Shown: positions 56,409-64,000 of the stretch, piece after piece | How positions within the stretch are numbered: the first letter of the stretch is position 1 | How the letters are laid out: each line of letters begins with the position of its first letter | NCBI GenBank assembly: GCA_032158125.1 | Contig: JASKOT010000007.1 | Span: 558,001-622,000 of the forward strand | DNA: 64,000 bases | Source of the DNA: Papiliotrema nemorosa | Taxonomy: Eukaryota > Basidiomycota > Tremellomycetes > Tremellales > Rhynchogastremaceae | Direction of reading: 5' to 3' | Notes under the pieces: model-generated | What the model was told of the DNA's origin: nothing | The model's database searches: none | Seen by the model: the letters and a program-made list of their open reading frames with translations, nothing else | Translations under genes and position numbers: made by a program

Positions 56409-59400
56409 ATGCCTAGGCGACAAGACTTCAACGACTTTTTAAACTCCCCTGGACCCTCGACACCCCGTGGTAGGGGTCGCGGACGAGGTGGAAATCGGGG
56501 TACATCATCGGGAAGTGGCCATCGAGGTGGATATGGTCAATCCCGATCTAGCTTCACTACGGATTACAGCAATGTCCCTCTGGACTATAACAACATAAAT
56601 ACAAAGAAGTATACAAAGCTCTCCGGTCAGCTTCCGTCCATTCTTTCGGCGGTGACAGGCTGACGAGACAGAGTACAGCGAGACTACAAACCCTTATGGA
56701 CCCAATGCGGAGGCTTCTTCGTCTACCCCTCGCGGCCGGGGCAGAGGTCGAGGTGGAGGCGGAGGTGGAAGAGGTGGTGGGGGCTACGAAGGAGGTCGGC
56801 CCCGAGCTACCGTGGCGGACAATACGCCCGACACACCCTCAGGATCGGGGACGAGGACGCCGGTAACGGGATTAGGGTATCATGGTCATGGGCATACCTT
56901 TTCTGATTCCAGACGATCAGGTATAGGCAGAGGGGGAGGCAGAGGAGGAAGATTTGGATCCGGAGCTACGGTGGGTAAAGAAGGTGTGAGGTGGGGAGGT
57001 GGAGCAGCACCGATCTTCGTGAAGGCCGGCGAGTTGTTCAAGGATGATGACAAAACTGTGCAAACACAACAGGAAGAGGCCAGAGAAGTTGAGGTGGAGG
57101 TGATACAGGCCACTCCAGTGAGGGGCATCGACTTACCGAATCCGATATCAAGCTGGACGCCACCTCACCGTCGTCCGGAGGACGACTCATCAGCGGAGAT
57201 GACTGGCGGAAACGACGAGTCCGAGGATGGACAACAGGTAGAGGGAGATGAGGAGGAGGAAGAAGAAGAGGAAGAAGAAGAGGAGGAGGAAGAGGAGGAG
57301 ATTGGAGCAGGAAACATCAGCCGAGGCTCCGACAGCGACCTCGTGTCTCGGATGGAGGAGACAGTGATCGCAGAAGAGGAGATCGTTGAAGACCAAGACT
57401 CGACACCTGGCCACGGCAACAACGCACTCGTCACTTCGCAGGAAGCGATCCCGGTCATCACGGATGTAGAGCCTACATTGGAAGATAGGAAGACTCCGGA
57501 GCAAGGCGATCATCTTTCTAAGGAGACTACGAATGAACTGACCGCCGATCTGAACCCGTTACCCGCTGACGTCTCGATTCTGCAACCCGGACCCATTGTC
57601 GATTCACGGAAAATGGAAGTGCAAGTGGAGGCTGCAGACGACATGGAAGCTCTCTTTTACGTCGACACCGAGCCCAGCGCGATCGATCAGTCATCGTCGA
57701 TTGCATACGATGCTTGCGCTGAAACCGCTCTCGGGATCGTCCCTCCTCGATCACCTTCCCCAGAAGAGGAGATTATTCTTGCACCTAGAAGATACGCACA
57801 GCCCCAACCCATCTCTGTCAACATTGCAAAGCCGGATCCACCTGTTACATCAGTCGATAATGGGTCCTGGTCGTCCATACAACAACAACCCTCGAGTGCG
57901 GCCCCGCTGAACCGACGCCAGAAGAAGGCGCTCAAAAAGGAGAAACGGACCCGTAACAAGGCCAAAGGTAAAGGAAAAGCGAAAAAGGAGAACACGAGAC
58001 GGCATCAGCCTTATGAGGGGTCAGATATCGATTGGGGAAGCGACGGTGTTCCTTCTCATGTCATTAGCGTGGATATGGTCGAGGGTGAGAGCGATGTGGA
58101 TCTTGACGAAGCTATACTGCGAGATTATCTAGAGGGTACGAGATTGGGTCATTTCGGTGACCTACAAGTAGAGGACGAACAGCAGCAGGAGGATGAGGAT
58201 GAGGATGAGGAGGAAGTCGACTCGAATATGGATATTAACGAAACGTTCGATGTGGCGGTCTTGGGCGGAGACGACGAATTTGAGCTTGACTCGGCAGAAG
58301 AGGGGAATCCGGATCTCGAAGCGTCTGATTCTGATGAAACCGAAGAAGACGTCTTGGGAGAGGAAGATGAAAGTGAGGATGACGGGGATGATTCGTCGGA
58401 ATTGGGGGAGATCCAATTCCACTTGAACGCAGGCGCTTTGGGTGCGGAGGACGATTCGGAAGATGATGAGGAGCCCGATGACGATGACATGTTCAACGCG
58501 AAAGACTCATGGAATGACACGGAATGGTTCATCAAGAGTATGGAGGATGCTCTGGATGGTGACATCGATATGGGGGATCGGAAAGCGAGGAATTCGCTCT
58601 TCCGGACGATTCAAGATGGTGACTTTGGCGACGATTGGGGTCTCGCTCCTGCGAAGAAGAAGAAGAACAAGTCGGGTATCCCTCTTGAGCTTCAGGGGCA
58701 ATGGGAGAAGGACCGACAGCGCAAGGCGGAACGTAAACGTCAAAGGGATCTAGAACGCATCGCCGCGATCCTCGACCCGTACCCCGCTACTCATGGCAAG
58801 AAGAAGGGCAAGGCGAAAGGCTCATCGCGTATCGAGCAGGCTCGACTGGCTCATCTCATTCCTGAATCTGCTAGTCGCATCGCAGAAATGTTCGACGTCC
58901 CGTCTGACGTGGACGAAGGCCCATCGATCCCTGCTCATTTGAGAGGGAGACAAGCGAACCTCTTGCCTGGTGGAAGGGGATTCCCACTCTTAGATCAAGG
59001 TATACGGTCATTCATCATGGACGCAGGCAAGACGACATATTCCGTTCCGCCGATGGATAAAGAAGGGAGAAAGAAAGTCCACATGTTGGCGGAATGTTAT
59101 GGTCTTTCTTCGAAATCTCGCGGAAAGGGCAAAGCTAGATTCACGTCAGTCCACCTTGAACTGCCTGCAGTTGCTCCAGCTGACATTTAGTGTCCTGACC
59201 AAAACTATGAGGACAGGGCAGAACATCAACGAGGAAAAGATCACCCGGCTTGTGTCGGCGGCCACCTTCTCCGGTGGTGCATTCTACAAAGCTCTCCACT
59301 CGAAGCCTTCTCGTAAAGATCGAGAAAAGACGAAAGGGCCGAGCGATAGAGGCTCATCAGCGAGAATGAGGGATGGCGAGACTGTAGGCGAGGGAGCGTC

Positions 59401-59596
59401 CAGGATCGGGATGGAGAATATAGGACATCAATTGTTGTCGAGAATGGGTTGGACTGAAGGTGATAGAATCGGAAAGAGCGATGGGGGTCTGGACAACCCG
59501 TAAGTTACTCCTTGATCATAAAGGAATAGAGGAAACGCGCTGATGTGCAGTATCATGGCTATTGTCAAGAATACAAAGATGGGTCTTGGAGCGTGA
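56409..59596 (+). CDS. SQS1: G-patch and R3H protein Sqs1/Pfa1
   Basis: Activator of the DEAH helicase Prp43 in pre-mRNA splicing and ribosome assembly; nuclear. Exons 56409-56625, 56672-59144, 59191-59499 and 59551-59596 give 1014 aa. It starts MPRRQDFNDFL and has RGG-rich repeats (RGRGRGRGG twice), long acidic stretches (a nearly unbroken Glu run at about 57248-57300), basic KKALKKEKRTRNKAKGKGKA, an R3H domain near 850-925 (IRSFIMDAGKTTYSVPPM, then HMLAECYGL), and a C-terminal G-patch near 969-1013 (GMENIGHQLLSRMGWTEGDRIG ... MAIVKNTKMGLGA), split by the last intron. Introns are 46-51 nt. Domain order and the G-patch at the very end match fungal Sqs1. Confidence 0.92.
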
Positions 59597-59898
59597 TGGG
59601 TGAGGTGGAATGTGACGGGACGAAGTGAAAAGCGGTACCTTTAAGCGAAGAGATATAGACTTTCATTGTATGAGCAGCATAGATTTCGCCCAACACATAG
59701 CAGCATTAAGCACAGTCATGTATCAAACAGCATTGACCCGTTCTTTCTGAAAGCGGGCGCAGCGGGGTGGTGTCGAGCGCAGTACAGGGAAAGCTCAAGA
59801 ATGCAGAAGCAGACACCCCGCTGGAGCAAGAGTAAGAATGGATACATGGTATTCACAGTGGGGTGTATGCTCAAGGATTATGATACAGTGAAACGATG
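59597..59898. other. Convergent 3' intergenic region
   Basis: It lies between the SQS1 stop and the stop of the minus-strand gene at 59899 and probably contains both terminators. No coding signal. Confidence 0.4.
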
Positions 59899-60969
59899 CT
59901 ACATGGCTAATCGCTGTGTCCGTCTCCCATTGTTCCTCCTCGAACAAGGAGAAGCGAGTAACTGGTCCTCGACCAGCTCTACCCTCGTCTTCACCTCGGC
60001 GCTGATTCCCTCATCCATCCTGGCCTTCTTTGCCGGTGACATGATATCGACCTCCACCTTGACGTCCGTCTCCTTCCCTACATCGTCTTCTGGGATATGT
60101 TCTCCATCTTTTCTTTTCCCGAGGATAGTCTCCGCCTGATCAACTTGCTCCCCTTGTTCTGGAATTGTTTCCTCCTGCTCTGAACGCTGTTCCGACCGTT
60201 GAACGCCCTGAGACCGATTAAACCTCGCCAACCTGAAACTCTCCTCGTAAGACGACGACATTTCCCACAATTCCCAAGAATAGAGCGGAACTCCCGTAGG
60301 TCTAGGCTCAGGTTCAGGTTGCGCCGCCGCCGCCGCCCCCGACTTGGTCTTGTCCACTTCTGGGTTCGGTGTGGATACTCTTTCCAAATCCAATTTGGTA
60401 TAAGAAGGGGACAACTCCCACGAATATTTCGGGACGCCTAAAGGTCTTTCTTCTATCATCGTTTTGGGTGCGGGAGGGGGAGAGTCGAGAGATGCAGTGT
60501 GGAGAGACGATAGATCCCATTCGGCCGGGTTACGTGCTACCCCGGATTCTAGATTCGATTGGGAGTACGAGTGAGAGTGTGAGTGTGAGTGGGACTGGGA
60601 TTGGGCGGATCGAGGGCAGAGAGTGGGGCTGTTTCGAGGCATCGATTTGGGTGTGAGATTGAGTAAAAGTGATTTGGATTTGGAAGGATCTTCGGGGGCG
60701 GGTTTAGGGGTGAGAGTTATAGAGTGAAAGTCGGGAAAGTTGCCCGTATCTGTCCGTCAGCTTGATATGTGACGTTTGAACAGGGTGTGACTTGCGTATG
60801 GCGATATACCCTTCTATGGCTTTTGATCGATGGCCTATTGAAGATCCGCATGTGCCGCAGAACAGACGTGTCACTGAGCTCAGCTTGGATCTTGAATTGC
60901 ATCGTTGGGTTACTCACCGACATTACCAGAATCCGATTCAGAGTGATATCGATGTATATCGCCGACCAT
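59899..60969 (-). CDS. Uncharacterised low-complexity protein with two GVPxYSWEL repeats
   Basis: Exons 60918-60969 and 59899-60749 (intron 168 nt) give 300 aa; the start MVGDIHRYHSESDSGNV joins in frame to DTGNFPDFHSITLTPKP. Notable are a Ser/His run (SHSHSHSHSYSQS near residue 70), two matching units PLGVPKYSWELSPSY and PTGVPLYSWELWEMSSSY about 50 residues apart, an alanine run between them, and a Glu/Gln-rich stretch. Near the end SPAKKARMDEG could be a nuclear localisation signal. No enzyme domain, signal peptide or membrane helix. The paired motif looks like a short linear binding site, but the partner is unknown. The first exon is less certain; the second exon alone from 60642 gives 247 aa. 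Confidence 0.6.
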
Positions 60970-62751
60970 GACTACATCTTCTATCCTGGGCAACACACTG
61001 GTCGTCCGTGAAGTCCCACTGATATGTTGACAATCCGTACCTCCCATTAACACCGCGTCTCTCGATGACTTTACAACTCACAATGGCAGGAAATGTGTTT
61101 CAAGTCGTAAGACGACGACGAAGCGTGTGGGTGCTCAATGTGGATCGTACAACCTCCACAGAGACAGTGCCCCGTATACCCAGGCATCGGTATCGGCTTC
61201 ATCGTGGGTGGGATGATGAAGGAGGACGAGATGGGATGGTACAAGATGGGTCGACCAGCTAGGGTGACATATGGGATAAAGGTGATTGGCTCGCAGGGTT
61301 ATCTCTCGCCACCCACCCACCCACCCACCCCATGCGCCGCATCGCAGATGATCGACCGAAAATTCTTATCGGGTCCGAAAAAATAACCACGTCGAATTTG
61401 AATTGACAATGCGCCGGAATCGAATGGCTCGGCGCGCTAGAACAAGGCGGAAGGACCACCAGTTCACAGAACGCGCAATGTGCTCGGCATGCGATTCCAG
61501 GCTGACTGCTGTGGAAGGTAGAAAGGCTTGGCCTACGCATGTAACTCGTATGTGAGCTGTTGTCTCGAACCTGCATACGCGCCTGTTCTGCATTGGGCGT
61601 TTGAATTTGACATAGGTCTAAGAGGTATCGGCCGATGTTGCGAAATACCCACAAGGCTACTCGTCGCGAGTGCTACCGGCGGCTCGCATCATGGCCGAAT
61701 GGATGCGTGTCAGAGCCCCGCCGTTACACGTGACATCTGCTACTGTAGGACAAGAAAAGCAAGCTTGGAACCCTCAAATCCGAGACTCTCGTGGTCAGAA
61801 GCCACAATGCCATGAGAAGCCGCTATAGGTTCGCGTCAAATGGACATCTTGAATCTAGACACATAGGAGGAGAATGATCCCCGCGCATTGGTCCCTCGGC
61901 TTGAAAGAAAGACATGGGTCTAGGGGATCGCAAAATCCCGACACCATGTGAGGTAACGGGTACTGTGAAGCCTTAGGTTCTTCAGGACGAGGATTGACTG
62001 ATGAGCCGTCGTACTCGCATGAGCACAAGACACGTGGTCTCGGGAAATCTCAAGGACTCATGAGTAAACCGACTTGTCGGACAATCTGGACGCGGTTGCA
62101 AGCAGTGGACGTAAATCGTACATTCGTGCATGACTTCAAAATATCCATCCCTATCAAATTGACAAGCTGACTGTTTAAGATCTGTATCATCAGCACAGCT
62201 CCCCTTCGATTCCACAAGAGAAGAAAAGTATGAGGAGAAGAGGGGAGATCAGGGACGCCCACGAGCGTATAATAAAGGTGTGGAAATCGTCCAGTCGAGT
62301 CCTCACGATTAACGAATAGGACTGGTGCCAACATATATATCATCATAAAGGGGAAGAAGGAGGGGTGAGGGGCGTGACGTCCAGGCAGTGAAAAGAGGGC
62401 TTACCTATGGGCTCAAATGGCAATGTGTATGAGGTGAGCTTAGCAAGAGAAGGATAATCTCGAAAGTTTGTCGAAAGAGAGCCAAATAGCATGACGTGTC
62501 AGTTGCCAAAGCGCTTATCAGAGCACCTTATATTTTCCTCCTGACGTCACGACTTTTACTTCTCCCCCACTTTTATTTGTTTTGACTCGCTCGGTTGAAA
62601 ACGCATTCGGATGAAAATCTCTTATTCCTTCTTATCTATCTTAACTTGACACTTGGCTCTCGTCTGCTCGTTTCACAGCTTGTACATCTATCAGCACGTC
62701 TCTGAAAGGTCCTCATACACGCACAGCACCATATACAGTCGCGTATCCACC
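60970..62751. other. 1.8 kb region without a supported gene
   Basis: Only short ORFs occur on both strands, without splice partners. It contains a CCAC tetranucleotide run (61309-61331). The 62590-62750 end is pyrimidine-rich and should be the promoter and 5' UTR of the PQ-loop gene. With the 1.7 kb gap at 34565 it is one of the two largest empty stretches in the window. A lncRNA or a fast-evolving split gene could be missed here. Confidence 0.4.
61309..61331. repeat. CCAC tetranucleotide microsatellite
   Basis: About five and a half tandem copies of CCAC (CACC/ACCC depending on phase) in non-coding DNA. Confidence 0.75.
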
Positions 62752-63859
62752 ATGGGTCTCTCTCTCACAGCTGACCAGCTGTCCACCATTGTGAGTAGCT
62801 CCACCTGCTCACGTGCCCTTGGAAATCGTCAATCACGACGATCGACCACCATGCGCCCGGTTCATTCTACCTTGGACTCGATCAGGAACACTTGCTGATC
62901 ATTCCAGACGGGATACATGTCCCTTGCATGTTGGATTGTGGTCTACTCGCCTCAAATATGGGAAAATTATCAACTCAAATCGGGTGAAGGTCTATCCGTG
63001 ACTTTTATCGTTTTATGGTTGTTGGGCGATATCACCAACGCGTTAGGAGGAGCCATGGCTAACTTGTTACCGACAGTCATCATCCTTGCCGTCTACGTGC
63101 GTTGTCTGTCCTCGACTTCCCGCCGCGTAGCTGACCAACAGTATACGCTATGCGATATCGTCCTGCTCATTCAGGTGTATTACTACCGACGTCTGAAAGC
63201 TCAAAAAGCCAAATCTCGCTCAGACGACGAATCGGCCCCTCTCATCTCTTCAACCCCGGCTCAACCTAAACCTCTCTTACCTCCGTCATTGGAGTACCCA
63301 CTGTTGCTCCTCTTTGTGCTCGGTGCAGGAGTTGGGGCGTGGTATCTCTCCGCAGAGGACGATAGCGTCTCCATCCCTGAGAAACCGGGCAAAGGCACAG
63401 AAGTGACATTGGAGTGGAAATCTCAAACCCTCGGATGGCTCTCGGCAGTATTGTACTTGGGCAGTCGAGTCCCACAAATCTTGCACAACTAGTACGTTCA
63501 ATTCTCCATAAGCCCCAAGAAGTATTTCTGACGAAGTAGCAAAACGCGATGCGCAGGGCTTTCCCTCGCCATGTTCTTCTTCTCGATCTCAGGCAGTGAG
63601 TCCATCTTTGCACATTCTTGAACAATGGTATGAGCGGCACAGCTGATTTGCAGATGTGACATATGTCATTTCCATCCTAATCATCTCCCTTGAACCCAAA
63701 TACCTAGTCGCCAACGCATCATGGCTCGCCGGATCGGGTCTCACCATCTTCTTGGATCTATTCGTATTGGCTCAATTCGCCGTGTTCAACTGGCAAGATC
63801 GTCAAGCAGCCGAAAACAAGGTGTTTAGCGATGCGGAGATTGCGACGGAGGACGATTAG
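62752..63859 (+). CDS. PQ-loop vacuolar amino-acid transporter
   Basis: Seven-helix membrane protein of the Ypq/PQLC2 family, which exports cationic amino acids from the vacuole or lysosome. Exons 62752-62790, 62908-63096, 63142-63491, 63537-63595 and 63654-63859 give 280 aa. Both PQ-loop motifs are present: VVYSPQIWENYQLKSGEGLS near residue 25 and SRVPQILHNYSKTRCAGLSL near 185, each with the Pro-Gln pair at a helix end. Hydrophobic helices include FIVLWLLGDITNALGG and YPLLLLFVLGAGVGAWYL. A short loop with DDESAPLISS carries an acidic dileucine-like sorting signal (ESAPLI) that fits vacuolar targeting. Introns are 45-117 nt. Substrate (Lys/Arg/His in known members) is inferred. Confidence 0.9.
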
Positions 63860-64000
63860 GTGCAGCGTTCGGGATAGCTGAGAGACTTGGAAGAGGAGCC
63901 GGAAAGGGTGAGCTTCACTCGATGGGTAACGGTTATTGGGGATGCAGAATTGTATGCCCCTTGAGGAAGATGCGATTCGTACGGAGGGAGCGTAGATGGG

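Overview
The window is nuclear DNA of a basidiomycete fungus, most likely a tremellomycete yeast related to Cryptococcus, Kwoniella or Tremella. Genes are dense and split by many short GT-AG introns, mostly 35-70 nt with GTGAGT-like donors. The gene set fits that group: a CAP10-type (GT90) glycosyltransferase, a CPL1-like secreted cysteine-rich protein, a DUF6534-type membrane protein, and one-to-one fungal orthologues (DAD4, ERG25, VPS13, DHR1/ECM16, kynureninase, CCT8, SQS1). No rRNA, tRNA, CRISPR array or intact transposon was recognised. For 16 genes I rebuilt every exon by hand; each sums to a whole number of codons and ends at a stop. Four further genes near the left edge are only partly resolved.

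Left block, 1-8.2 kb: intron-rich genes that match no family I know. A gene fragment runs off the left edge (minus strand). Two minus-strand genes (about 1873-3730 and 6025-8106) are diverged paralogues of each other, each ending in a Myb/SANT-like segment followed by an acidic tail. Between them lies an unrelated plus-strand orphan (about 3864-5799).

Conserved housekeeping block, 8.2-29.5 kb: cytosolic Hsp70, DAD4 (kinetochore DASH complex) and ERG25 (sterol C4 demethylation) sharing a divergent promoter, a 3214-aa VPS13 lipid-transfer protein in 13 exons, a Ser/Pro-rich protein ending in a CaaX box, and a long F-box protein.

Mixed block, 30-51 kb: a small protein with two LPxGTxxPGG units, an HpcH/HpaI-type aldolase, the CPL1-like secreted protein, a GT90 glycosyltransferase, the DEAH helicase DHR1 back to back with kynureninase, a GT61/DUF563 glycosyltransferase and a multi-pass DUF6534 protein. 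The two glycosyltransferases and the CPL1-like protein lie within about 14 kb and all point to the secretory route and cell-surface glycans.

Right block, 51-64 kb: CCT8 chaperonin subunit, a Rieske/AIF-type flavoprotein with a probable mitochondrial presequence, SQS1 (G-patch/R3H), an uncharacterised low-complexity protein, a 1.8 kb non-coding gap, and a PQ-loop vacuolar transporter.

The genes do not form one pathway. The strongest candidate for something new is the left block of paralogous SANT-like genes; next is the grouping of surface-glycan genes.
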